Of a stretch of DNA of 64,000 nucleotides, positions 1 through 7,775 are shown piece after piece (within the stretch, counting starts at the first letter, position 1; the number at the start of each line of letters is the position of its first letter). The DNA is from Rhodovastum sp963709085 (lineage in GTDB: Bacteria; Pseudomonadota; Alphaproteobacteria; Acetobacterales; Acetobacteraceae): assembly GCA_963709085.1 (NCBI GenBank), contig CAVPVB010000007.1, forward strand, positions 558,001-622,000. Reading direction: 5' to 3'. The notes under the pieces were generated by a model that saw only the letters and a list, made by a program, of their open reading frames with translations, had not been told where the DNA came from and did no database searches. The translations under genes were made by a program, and so were the position numbers.

Positions 1-1
1 G

Positions 2-103
2 GCGCTGCACCTCGCCTACGCGCCGCAGGACCCGGCGGTTTTCCGCATCCCCGAGGATTACCGAAGAATAACGCCGCCGCCGGTGCAACGCCCGGCGCCC
101 TGA
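2..103 (+). CDS. C-terminal end of an unidentified protein (possibly msrP-like)
   Basis: An open frame enters from the left edge and ends at a TGA at 101-103, giving only about 33 residues (ending near IPEDYRRI then a Pro-rich tail). It lies 14 bp upstream of a msrQ-like gene. In the MsrPQ methionine sulfoxide reductase system the molybdopterin protein MsrP is encoded just before MsrQ, so this could be the end of such a gene. No MsrP motif is visible in the fragment. The frame itself is reasonably supported by position and lack of stops; the identity is inference only. Confidence 0.4.
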   Translation, partial: ALHLAYAPQDPAVFRIPEDYRRITPPPVQRPAP

Positions 104-117
104 CAACTCTTCCCGGC

Positions 118-1068
118 ATGACCCGGACACACCCTCTCAGCCTCCTGGCGGTCTGGCGCGATCCGGCCGGTCGGTTCTCGCCCCTCAAGGCCGTCACCCT
201 GCTGCTGCTGCTGTATCCGGCCACCGAACTCGCGGTGCGTTGGGCGCTGCACGATCTCGGCGGCCGGCCGATCACCGAAATGCTGCATGGCCTGGGCGAG
301 TGGGCGGTGCGCTTCCTGCTGCTGACGCTGGCGGTGACGCCGGCCCGCATGGTGCTGGACTGGCCCGGCGTGGTCCGGTTGCGCCGCATGCTGGGGGTGG
401 GCACGGCCTGCTATGCCGGCGCCCATCTGCTGCTCTATTGCGTCGATCAGAAATGGCAGCTCGGCACGGTCGCCAGCGAGATCGCGCATCATTTCTATCT
501 CGCCATCGGCTTCGCCGCGCTGCTCATGCTCGGCGTGCTGGCGGTCACCTCGACCGATGGCTGGCAGAAGCGGCTGGGCCGCCGCTGGAAGCGGCTGCAC
601 CGCCTGGTGTTCGTGCTGCTGCCGCTGGTGCTGCTGCATTATTTCCTGCAATCCAAGGCCGATGTCAGCGATGCGGTGTTCGTCACCGGGCTGGCGTGCT
701 GGCTGGTGCTATGGCGTCTGGCGCCGAAGCGCTGGCGGGGACGGGTGCTGCTGCTGCCGCCGTTGGCGCTACTCGCCGGCCTGGCAACCGCCGGCATCGA
801 GGCGGCCTGGTACGGCCTGGCGACCGGCGCGCGCGCCGGACGGGTGCTGGAAGCCAATCTCGACATCGCCTTCGGCCCCCGCCCGGCAGTGGCGGTGGCG
901 CTGTGCGGGCTGGCGCTGTTCGTGGCCGCCCTGCTGCGCGGGGCAATGGGTGAAGGAAGGCCAGGGCGCTGCCCTGGACCCGCCGTCGCGCGTAGCGCGC
1001 CTTCGGCGCGACGGCCGAGAGGCCCCTGGACCCCATCCCTTGGAGGGTCTTGGGAAAGAGGGGGGTGA
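118..1068 (+). CDS. msrQ: MsrQ-like haem-binding membrane subunit
   Basis: Predicted 316-residue integral membrane protein of the ferric reductase-like transmembrane family, most like MsrQ (YedZ), which passes electrons from the respiratory chain to periplasmic MsrP for repair of oxidised methionines. About seven hydrophobic segments are visible between residues 20 and 280. Histidines in membrane segments (for example in GAHLLLYC, IAHHFYLAIG and LHRLVFVLLPLVLLHYF) fit haem ligands. The ATG at 118 directly precedes MTRTHP. The last 39 or so codons, after ALLRGAMG, lie inside an inverted-repeat element: a TGA at 951-953 is out of frame, so translation would run on to 1068. The natural protein probably ended near residue 278. 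Function is inferred from family. Confidence 0.75.
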   Translation: MTRTHPLSLLAVWRDPAGRFSPLKAVTLLLLLYPATELAVRWALHDLGGRPITEMLHGLGEWAVRFLLLTLAVTPARMVLDWPGVVRLRRMLGVGTACYAGAHLLLYCVDQKWQLGTVASEIAHHFYLAIGFAALLMLGVLAVTSTDGWQKRLGRRWKRLHRLVFVLLPLVLLHYFLQSKADVSDAVFVTGLACWLVLWRLAPKRWRGRVLLLPPLALLAGLATAGIEAAWYGLATGARAGRVLEANLDIAFGPRPAVAVALCGLALFVAALLRGAMGEGRPGRCPGPAVARSAPSARRPRGPWTPSLGGSWERGG

Positions 1069-1180
1069 GGATGAGCCGATGCATCTCCTCACCCCCCTCT
1101 TTCCCAAGACCCTCTAAACGAATGGGTTCTAAGGGCTCCGCCCTTAGCGGGTCCAGGGCAGAGCCCTGGCCTTCCTTCCC
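953..1180. repeat. Self-complementary intergenic element, copy A
   Basis: Begins AAGGAAGGCCAGGGC and ends with its near-perfect inverse GCCCTGGCCTTCCTT. The centre is a perfect 29-bp inverted repeat (1043-1071 against 1086-1114) with a 14-nt loop. An extra small palindrome near 990-1012 makes this copy longer than the others. It starts inside the 3' end of the msrQ-like frame and ends about 75 bp before the SapC-family start. It closely matches copy D at 31013. The structure suggests a transcribed hairpin, perhaps acting as a terminator, but no function is proven. Confidence 0.85.
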
Positions 1181-1256
1181 CACCGCCCCTCGACGGGTGA
1201 TGGTTTCTCGGGCAGATTGACCCCGCCATCCGCGCCCCGGAAACAGGATCGCCGTC

Positions 1257-2012
1257 ATGTCGGAATCCGCCAGCCCGTCCGCGCCCGTTCTGCCGCTGTT
1301 CTTCCGGCGGGTGGTCGGTGTGAACCCCGCGCTGCATGCGTCCCTGTGCCTCGACCGCAGCACCGGCTTTGGCTATGCGGCGGCGGCGCAGTCGGTGCCG
1401 ATCGGGCTTGGCGAGCTGGAAGCCGTGGCGCAGCATTATCCGATCCTGTTCGCCAGCGGTGCGCAGCCGACAGCGGTCGCGCTGCTCGGCCTGCGCGATG
1501 GCGAGAACCTGTTCGTGCTGCCGGACGGCTCCTGGCGCCCCGACGCCTATGTGCCCGCCTATGTGCGTGCCTTTCCGTTCATCTTCCTGGAAGATGCGGT
1601 CAGCAAGACGCTCTATGTCGGCATGGAGCCCGACGCTGCCAGCCTGCGCCCCGATGCCGGCATGAGGCTGTTCGAGGACGGCAAGCCGACCGCCGTGCTG
1701 AACGAGAGCGTGGCGTTCTGCTCGGCCTGCCGCGACAACCTCACCGCCGCCGCCGCGTTCGCCCGCGCGCTGGACGCCGAGGGCCTGCTGGAGGAGGAGG
1801 CGGCGGATATCGCCTTCACCCATGGCGGCAAGGCGCGGGTGAGCGGGTTCAAGATCGTCAAACCCGAGCGCCTCGACCGGGTCAGTGACGAAACCTTCCT
1901 GGACTGGCGCCGCCGCGGTTGGCTTGGCCCGCTTTATGCCCTTCTGCATTCGATGGCGCGGTGGGGCCGGCTGATCGACCTCGCCGCGCCGGTGGTGCCG
2001 CTGGCGAACTGA
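1257..2012 (+). CDS. SapC-family protein
   Basis: Predicted 251-residue cytoplasmic protein matching the SapC family, with characteristic stretches such as DRSTGFGYAAAAQSVPIGLG, EAVAQHYPILF, YVPAYVRAFPFIFLED and GFKIVKPERL. The family is named after a gene linked to S-layer or peptide-resistance loci in other bacteria, but its biochemical role is not established. No signal peptide or membrane segment is visible. The start ATG at 1257 follows a gap of about 75 bp after repeat copy A, so it is probably transcribed from its own promoter. It lies 66 bp upstream of the agmatinase-family gene on the same strand; co-transcription is possible. Assignment to the family is confident, function is not. 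Confidence 0.8.
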   Translation: MSESASPSAPVLPLFFRRVVGVNPALHASLCLDRSTGFGYAAAAQSVPIGLGELEAVAQHYPILFASGAQPTAVALLGLRDGENLFVLPDGSWRPDAYVPAYVRAFPFIFLEDAVSKTLYVGMEPDAASLRPDAGMRLFEDGKPTAVLNESVAFCSACRDNLTAAAAFARALDAEGLLEEEAADIAFTHGGKARVSGFKIVKPERLDRVSDETFLDWRRRGWLGPLYALLHSMARWGRLIDLAAPVVPLAN

Positions 2013-2078
2013 CCGGCGGCAAACCGCAGCGCCAGCTTCGCGCGGTTGAACCGGGCGGAGAAGGGGGGACGCACCGCC

Positions 2079-3116
2079 ATGATCGACGACGCGAAGCTGG
2101 CCGCGCTGCGGCAACGCTACGCCGGCGCCGGCAGCGACGAGACAGCGAATCCGGATTTCCGCAAGGCGCTCGCCCTGGCGTTCAGCGCGCCCGGGCGCCG
2201 GCCGTTTCCCTATGCCGGCATCGCCACCCTGCTCGGCGCGCCGTACCGGCCCGAGGCCGCGTCGCTGCCGGATTTCGGCGGGCTGCAGGTGGCGCTGATC
2301 GGCGTGCCGATGGATCTCGGCGTCACCAACCGCGCCGGCGCCCGGCTCGGCCCGCGGGCGGTGCGCGCGGTGGAGCGGATCGGCCCGTACAACCACGCCC
2401 TGCGCGTGACCCCGCTGGCCGAACGGCGCGCCGCGGATGTGGGCGACGTGCCGCTGCAAAGCCGCTTTTCCCTGGCCGACAGCATCGCCGACATCGAAGC
2501 CTTCTACGGCCGGGTGCGCGAGGCCGGCGTGGTGCCGCTGTCGGTCGGCGGCGACCATTCCATCACCTATCCGATCCTCAAGGCGCTCGGCCGCGACCGG
2601 CCGCTCGGCCTGGTGCATATCGACGCCCATTGCGACACCTCCGGCCCGCAGGAGGGAACGCGGTTCCACCATGGCGGGCCGTTCCGCCAGGCCGTGCTGG
2701 ACGGCGTGCTGGACCCCGAGCGCACCATCCAGATCGGCATCCGCGGCGCGTCGGAGATGCTCTGCGAGTTCTCCACCGCGTCCGGCATGACAGTGATCCA
2801 CGCCGAGGACATCGACACGCTCGGCATCGACGCGGTGGCGGCCCGGGCGCGCGCCGTGGTGGGAGATCAGCCGTTCTACATCTCGTTCGACGTGGACGCG
2901 CTCGACCCGGCTTTCGCGCCCGGCACCGGCACGCCGGAAGTGGGCGGCCTGACCCCGCGCGAGGCCCAGCGGCTGTTGCGGGCGCTCGCCGGGCTGCCAG
3001 TGATCGGCGGCGACGTGGTGGAAGTGGCGCCGCAATACGACGCCACCACCGTCACCGCGCAGATCGGCGCACAATTGCTGTTCGAGATTTTTTCCCTCGT
3101 CGCATTGGTGCCATGA
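2079..3116 (+). CDS. Agmatinase/arginase-family ureohydrolase
   Basis: Predicted 345-residue manganese-dependent ureohydrolase. The three metal-binding motifs are present: GGDHS at residues 157-161, DAHCD at 182-186 and SFDVDALDP with the Asp pair at about 271 and 273. The enzyme would hydrolyse a guanidino compound to urea plus an amine. Agmatine to putrescine is the commonest activity in this branch, but guanidinobutyrate or guanidinopropionate cannot be excluded from sequence. I chose the ATG at 2079 because a purine-rich GGAGAAGGGGGG lies just upstream. A TTG at 2046 would only add eleven unlikely residues. The gene lies between the SapC-family gene and aarC on the same strand. Confidence 0.87.
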   Translation: MIDDAKLAALRQRYAGAGSDETANPDFRKALALAFSAPGRRPFPYAGIATLLGAPYRPEAASLPDFGGLQVALIGVPMDLGVTNRAGARLGPRAVRAVERIGPYNHALRVTPLAERRAADVGDVPLQSRFSLADSIADIEAFYGRVREAGVVPLSVGGDHSITYPILKALGRDRPLGLVHIDAHCDTSGPQEGTRFHHGGPFRQAVLDGVLDPERTIQIGIRGASEMLCEFSTASGMTVIHAEDIDTLGIDAVAARARAVVGDQPFYISFDVDALDPAFAPGTGTPEVGGLTPREAQRLLRALAGLPVIGGDVVEVAPQYDATTVTAQIGAQLLFEIFSLVALVP

Positions 3117-3200
3117 GCCAACGGGATTTGATCCCGTCCCTGGTACCGTTCAGATAGGCGCTTGATCCGGCGCGCCCCACGCCGTGAGGGAGGAGGCCAC

Positions 3201-4691
3201 ATGTACCGCGACCGCATACGAATGAATTCGCTTTGGGGTCGCGTGATGAGCCCTGAGGAAGCCGCGCTGATGATCCGCGACGGCATGGTCGTCGGCATGA
3301 GCGGCTTCACCCGCGCCGGCGACTGCAAGGAAGTGCCCTTCGCGCTCGCCGAGCGGGCGCGGCTGGAGCCGCTGAAGATCACCCTGATGACCGGCGCCTC
3401 GCTGGGCAACGACATCGATCAGACGCTGGCCGAAGCCAACGTGATCGCCCGGCGAATCCCGTTCCAGGGCGACCCGACGCTGCGCCGCAAGATTAACGCC
3501 GGCGAGGTGATGTTCATCGATCAGCACCTCAGCGAAACGGTCGAGTTGCTGCGCTCGCGCCAGATTCCGCCGATCGACATCGCGGTGGTGGAGGCCAGCG
3601 CCATCACCGAAAACGGCGGCATCGTGCCGACCACCTCGGTGGGCAATTCGGCCAGCTTCGCCGTGCTGGCCGAAAAGGTGATCGTCGAGATCAACCTGAC
3701 CATGCCGCAGGAACTGGAGGGGATGCACGACATCTACTTCCCCACCTACCGGCCGTTCCGCTCGCCGATTCCGGTGACCGCGCCGGAAACCCGGGTCGGG
3801 CTGCCCGCCATTCCGGTCGATCCGCAGAAAATCGCCGGCATCGTCATCACCCGCAAGACCGACAGCCCGTCGCGGCTGGAGCCGCCCGACGCCGAGACCC
3901 AGGCGATCGCCGGCCATCTCGACGCCTTTCTTTCCAATGAGGTACGGCGGGGCCGCCTGTCGCCCTCGCTGCAACCGCTGCAGGTTGGCATCGGCAGCAT
4001 CGCCAATGCGGTGACGCACGGCTTCCTGGAAAGCCGGTTCAACAACCTGACCATGTATTCCGAAGTGCTGCAGGACAGCGCCTTCGAATTGCTGGATGCC
4101 GGCAAGCTGCGCTTCGCCTCCGGCTCGTCCTTCACCCTGTCGGCGGACCGCTATGCGCAGGTGCTGGCCGACCTGCCGCGCTATCGCGACCGCATGGTGC
4201 TGCGGCCGCAGGAGATCAGCAACCACCCCGAGGTGGTGCGCCGGCTCGGCATCATCGCCATCAACACCGCGCTGGAATGCGACATCTACGGCAACGTCAA
4301 TTCGACGCATGTCGGTGGCACCCACATGATGAACGGCATCGGCGGCTCCGGCGACTTCGCCCGCAACGCGCATTTTTCCGTCTTCGTCACCAAATCGGTC
4401 GCCAAGGGAGGGGCGATCTCCAGCATCGTGCCGATGGTCTCGCACGTGGACCACACCGAGCACGACGTGGATATCATCGTCACCGAAATCGGGCTGGCCG
4501 ATCTGCGCGGCCTGGCGCCGCGCGAGCGGGCCGAACTGATGATCCGCAACTGCGCCCATCCGCGCTTCCGCGACGCGCTGCTGGAATATTTCCGCGGCGC
4601 CTGCCGGCGCGGCGGGCAAACGCCGCATTTGCTGGAGGAGGCGCTGTCCTGGCACGTGCGCGCGCGCGAGACCGGCAGCATGCTGGGCTGA
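3201..4691 (+). CDS. aarC: Succinyl-CoA:acetate CoA-transferase
   Basis: Predicted 496-residue acetyl-CoA hydrolase/transferase family enzyme, close in length to AarC of acetic acid bacteria. AarC transfers CoA from succinyl-CoA to acetate and so completes a modified TCA cycle that confers acetate resistance. The conserved QVGIGSIANAVTHGFLES region binds CoA, and the catalytic glutamate is expected in YSEVLQDS (Glu about residue 288, equivalent to Glu294 of AarC). NVNSTHVGGTHMMNGIGGSGD and the AKGGAISSIVPM segment are typical. The ATG at 3201 follows a strong ribosome-binding site GGGAGGAGG at 3188-3196. Substrate preference for succinyl-CoA over simple hydrolysis is inferred from similarity and apparent lineage. 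Confidence 0.92.
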   Translation: MYRDRIRMNSLWGRVMSPEEAALMIRDGMVVGMSGFTRAGDCKEVPFALAERARLEPLKITLMTGASLGNDIDQTLAEANVIARRIPFQGDPTLRRKINAGEVMFIDQHLSETVELLRSRQIPPIDIAVVEASAITENGGIVPTTSVGNSASFAVLAEKVIVEINLTMPQELEGMHDIYFPTYRPFRSPIPVTAPETRVGLPAIPVDPQKIAGIVITRKTDSPSRLEPPDAETQAIAGHLDAFLSNEVRRGRLSPSLQPLQVGIGSIANAVTHGFLESRFNNLTMYSEVLQDSAFELLDAGKLRFASGSSFTLSADRYAQVLADLPRYRDRMVLRPQEISNHPEVVRRLGIIAINTALECDIYGNVNSTHVGGTHMMNGIGGSGDFARNAHFSVFVTKSVAKGGAISSIVPMVSHVDHTEHDVDIIVTEIGLADLRGLAPRERAELMIRNCAHPRFRDALLEYFRGACRRGGQTPHLLEEALSWHVRARETGSMLG

Positions 4692-4731
4692 CGAAGGCCG
4701 CGAGCGGAACGGCCGGCCCGCCGGTTCGGCC

Positions 4732-5193
4732 ATGATCGATGCGGCATGGCGGCTGGCATACCGGGTTGGTTTCGTGCTCGCCCGCCAGTGGTGGCGGCTG
4801 CGCCGGCCGGACCACGCCGGCGCGCTGGTTGCCCTGTGGCATGACGGGCGCGTGTTGGCGTTGCGCCAGACGTACCATCATGTGTTGACCTTCCCGGGCG
4901 GCGGCATCGAGCGCGGCGAGCAACCGGTCGAGGCGGCCTGCCGCGAACTGCGCGAGGAGCTGGGCCTGCAAATCCTGCCGGCCGCGCTGCATCTCGCCTG
5001 GGAGCAGGTGGCGGAGTGGGATTTCCGCCGCGATCACGTGTGGATTTTCGAGCTCGTGCTGCCCGCCGCGCCGGTGCTGCGCCCGGACCGGCGCGAGGTG
5101 GACGAAGCGTTGTTCCTCAGCCCGGACGAGTTGCTGGCGTTTCCGCTGCCGCCCTTTGTGCGCGACTACCTTCGCTCGGGCGCGGCGACGTGA
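4732..5193 (+). CDS. NUDIX hydrolase
   Basis: Predicted 153-residue enzyme with a complete Nudix box at about residues 60-83: GGGIERGEQPVEAACRELRE followed by ELGL fits GX5EX7REUXEEXGU. Such enzymes cleave nucleoside diphosphates linked to another moiety using Mg2+ held by the Glu residues. The substrate cannot be read from sequence. The N-terminus (AWRLAYRVGFVLARQWWRLRRP) resembles the lead-in of MutT-like enzymes that act on nucleotide sugars or NTPs. It lies 40 bp after aarC on the same strand. Its TGA stop (5191-5193) is at the very edge of repeat copy B, which probably also terminates its transcript. Confidence 0.85.
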   Translation: MIDAAWRLAYRVGFVLARQWWRLRRPDHAGALVALWHDGRVLALRQTYHHVLTFPGGGIERGEQPVEAACRELREELGLQILPAALHLAWEQVAEWDFRRDHVWIFELVLPAAPVLRPDRREVDEALFLSPDELLAFPLPPFVRDYLRSGAAT

Positions 5194-5365
5194 AGGAAGG
5201 CCAGGGGCTTTGCCCCTGGACCCCACCAAGGGCCGAGAGGCCCTTGGAACCCATTCGTTTTAAGGCTTTGGGAAGATGGGGTGAGGAGGGGCCGCGGCAT
5301 CTCCTCACCCCCTCTTCCCAAAGCCTTCAATGAGCGGGGTCCAGGGCAGAGCCCTGGCCTTCCTT
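5193..5365. repeat. Self-complementary intergenic element, copy B
   Basis: Shortest copy of the family (about 173 bp). It has the AAGGAAGG/CCTTCCTT ends and a central stem in which CTTTGGGAAG pairs with CTTCCCAAAG, unlike the CTTGGGAAAG/CTTTCCCAAG pairing of copies A and D, so both arms have changed together. Beyond the shared core the inverted repeat continues into locus-specific bases: GGCGACGTG on the left is mirrored by CACGTCGCC on the right. It separates the convergent NUDIX and aminotransferase genes, a position expected of a bidirectional terminator. Confidence 0.85.
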
Positions 5366-5388
5366 CACGTCGCCGGCGCGTGCGGCGC

Positions 5389-6687
5389 TCAGCCGCCGGC
5401 CCCTTCCGCTTTGAGTTCGTCGATCGCCGCTTCCCAGGCGCCGATGGTGTGGCGGATGTCGTCGTCCGTGTGGGCGAGCGAGACGTAGTATTTCGATTCT
5501 GCCTTGAGGATGCCGCCGGCGCGCAGCTTGGCATTGAAACGGCGCAGCAGGGCCGCGTCGCCGCGCAGCACGCCGCGATAGTCGCGGATCGCCTCGCCGG
5601 TGAACACCACGTCGAACAGCGGCGGCTCGCCGATGACCTGAGCCGGGATGCCGGCGCGCTGCAGCAATTCGCGCAGGGCCGACATCAGGGTGCGGCCGGT
5701 GGCGAACAGGCGGTCATAGGTGCTGGGCCGGCACAGGATCTCCAGCGTCGCCAGGCCGGCGACCGCGGCCACCGGGTTGCCTGAGAGGGTGCCGACCTGG
5801 AACAGGAAATCCGCCTCGGCGACGCGGGCGCGGTCGAAATGCGCCATGATGTCGGCGCGCCCGGCGACCGCCGCCAGCGGCAGGCCGCCGCCGATGACTT
5901 TGCCCAGGGTGCAGATGTCGGGCACCACGCCGTAATATTCCTGCGCGCCGCCATAGGCGAAGCGGAAGCCGGTGACGACCTCGTCGAAGATCAGCGGAAT
6001 GCCGTGTTTGGCGGTGATCTCCCGCAAGCCCTGCAGGAAGCCGGGCGCCGGCGGGATGATGCGCTGGAACGGCTCGACGATCACGCCGGCCAGCTCGTCG
6101 CGGAATTCGCCCACCAGCCGGGCGACGGCGTCGAAATCGTTGAACGGGGCGACCAGTATATCGTCCTGCACGCTGCGCGGAATGCCGGCCGAATCCGGCA
6201 CCGGACGCGGGAAGTTGGAGGGGCGCTGCGGGGCCATGCTCATCAGCGCGCCATCGCTCATGCCGTGATAGCCGCCTTCGAATTTCAGAATCTTGTCGCG
6301 CCGGCGGAAGGCGCGCGCCAGCCGCATGGCGTACAGGTCGGCCTCGGTGCCGCTGGAGACGAAGCGCACCTGCTCGGCGCAGGCGACGGCGGCGACGATG
6401 GCTTCGGCCAGCAGGATGCCGGGGCGGTTGCTGGCGAAGAAGGTGGTGCCGCGCGGCACCTGCGCCTGCACGGCGGCGGTGACTTCGGGGGCGGCGTGGC
6501 CGACCAGCATCGGCCCGGAGCCGAGCAGGAAATCGACGTATTCGCGGCCGTCCTCGGTCCAGACGCGGCCGCCGCGTCCTTCGCGGATCACCACTTCGGG
6601 CGGGAAATTGCCGAATCCGCCGCCGGGCAGCACGCGGGCGGCGGTTGCGGCCAGGTTGGGGTCAGGTGGGGCAATGGTGTTGGGCAT
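5389..6687 (-). CDS. Class III aminotransferase (GSA-aminomutase-like)
   Basis: Predicted 432-residue PLP enzyme of the glutamate-1-semialdehyde aminomutase (HemL-like) branch. Visible features are FVSSGTEADLYAMRLAR (phosphate-binding region), FEGGYHGMSDGAL, the LIFDEVVTGFR motif with the PLP-interacting Asp, and TLGKVIGGGLPLAA with the Schiff-base Lys. Alphaproteobacteria normally make 5-aminolaevulinate through ALA synthase, so this is more likely a specialised transaminase than the haem-pathway enzyme; its substrate is unknown. The ATG at 6687 is followed by MPNTIAPPDPN. It is transcribed towards the NUDIX gene and diverges from the PepSY gene, with about 100 bp between the starts. Confidence 0.85.
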   Translation of the reverse strand: MPNTIAPPDPNLAATAARVLPGGGFGNFPPEVVIREGRGGRVWTEDGREYVDFLLGSGPMLVGHAAPEVTAAVQAQVPRGTTFFASNRPGILLAEAIVAAVACAEQVRFVSSGTEADLYAMRLARAFRRRDKILKFEGGYHGMSDGALMSMAPQRPSNFPRPVPDSAGIPRSVQDDILVAPFNDFDAVARLVGEFRDELAGVIVEPFQRIIPPAPGFLQGLREITAKHGIPLIFDEVVTGFRFAYGGAQEYYGVVPDICTLGKVIGGGLPLAAVAGRADIMAHFDRARVAEADFLFQVGTLSGNPVAAVAGLATLEILCRPSTYDRLFATGRTLMSALRELLQRAGIPAQVIGEPPLFDVVFTGEAIRDYRGVLRGDAALLRRFNAKLRAGGILKAESKYYVSLAHTDDDIRHTIGAWEAAIDELKAEGAGG

Positions 6688-6789
6688 GGCGGCTTTTTCC
6701 CCGGTTCAGGCGGCGCAGTCTAGCGCCGGCCGATGGTGTCGAGAATCTCCGTTCAGCCCGGGTTCAGGTGCCGCACCGCAACATCGGCC

Positions 6790-7113
6790 ATGCGTCGCCG
6801 CGTCTTCCTGCTGGTCCTGCCTGCGGCCGCGGCGTCTCCCGCGCAGGGGCTGCGTGCCGATGACGCGAGTGATTCCGGGCGCGCCCGCGCGGCCGTTGCA
6901 CGCGGCGATATCCGTCCGCTCGCCGGCATCCTCGCCGCTGTCGAGCGGCGCTATGATGGGCGGGTGATCGACACCGAACTGGAATGCCGCCAGGGCCGCT
7001 GGATCTACGCGTTCAAGCTGCTGCCGCCGACCGGCCGCATCTTCATGGTGCGCATCGACGCCGCGACCGGCCAGTTCATCGAGGCGCATGGTCCGGCGCG
7101 GGAGCGGCCGTGA
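6790..7113 (+). CDS. PepSY-domain periplasmic protein
   Basis: Predicted 107-residue protein with a short signal peptide (MRRRVFLLVLPAAAASPAQG) and one PepSY domain: the DIRPLAGILAAVERRYDGRVI segment followed by YAFKLLPPTGRIFMVRIDAATGQFIEAHG. PepSY domains are found in protease inhibitors and in small sensors next to two-component systems. Its stop overlaps the start of the downstream response regulator by one base (TGATG at 7111-7115), so the three genes form one operon. It may modulate the kinase signal or be a target of the system. The start at 6790 gives a proper signal peptide; the longer frame from 6733 does not. Confidence 0.8.
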   Translation: MRRRVFLLVLPAAAASPAQGLRADDASDSGRARAAVARGDIRPLAGILAAVERRYDGRVIDTELECRQGRWIYAFKLLPPTGRIFMVRIDAATGQFIEAHGPARERP

Positions 7114-7775
7114 TGCGGGTGCTGGTGGTGGAAGACAACGCCACGCTTGCCAGCCAGTTGCGCACCGCTCTCGCCGCCGCCGGCTTCGCGGTCGACTCCG
7201 CAGCGGATGGCGAGGAGGGCGGGTTCCTCGGCGAGACCGAGCCGTATGATGCCGTGGTGCTCGATCTCGGCCTGCCGCGCGTTGATGGTCTGTCGGTGCT
7301 GCGCCACTGGCGGGCGGCGCGGCGGGCCATGCCGGTGCTCATCCTCACCGCCCGCGGGTCCTGGGCCGACAAGGTCGAGGGGCTGAACGCCGGCGCCGAT
7401 GACTATCTTGCCAAGCCCTTCGCCATGGCCGAGCTGGTGGCCCGGTTGAACGCGCTGATCCGCCGCGCCCACGGCCACGCCCAACCTGAGATAGAATGCG
7501 GAAAGCTGCGCATCGACACCGCGGCGCAGAACGTCACCCTGGAGGGCGCGCCGGTGCGGCTGACTGCCATGGAGTTCCGCCTGCTGGAATGCCTGGCGCA
7601 TCATCTCGGCCAGCCGGTCTCCAAGACCCGCCTGACGGAACATCTCTACGGCCAGGATTTCGACCGCGATTCCAACACGCTGGAGGTCATCGTCGGGCGG
7701 CTGCGGCGCAAGCTGGGCGAGCCGCTGATCGAGACCGTGCGCGGCCAGGGCTACCGGCTGGCGCCGCCGGCGTGA
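7113..7775 (+). CDS. OmpR/PhoP-family response regulator
   Basis: Predicted 220-residue two-component regulator. The receiver domain begins MRVLVVEDNATL with the acidic pair near residue 8. The phosphoacceptor Asp is in AVVLDLGLPRVDG at about residue 51, and the switch Thr and Lys are in LILTARGSWADK and YLAKPFAM. A winged-helix DNA-binding domain occupies residues 125-220 (RLTAMEFRLLECLAHHLGQP, TLEVIVGRLRRKLG, IETVRGQGYRL). It overlaps the PepSY gene by one base and the kinase start by four bases. Its targets are unknown. The organisation is that of PhoPQ or QseBC-type systems. Confidence 0.92.
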   Translation: MRVLVVEDNATLASQLRTALAAAGFAVDSAADGEEGGFLGETEPYDAVVLDLGLPRVDGLSVLRHWRAARRAMPVLILTARGSWADKVEGLNAGADDYLAKPFAMAELVARLNALIRRAHGHAQPEIECGKLRIDTAAQNVTLEGAPVRLTAMEFRLLECLAHHLGQPVSKTRLTEHLYGQDFDRDSNTLEVIVGRLRRKLGEPLIETVRGQGYRLAPPA

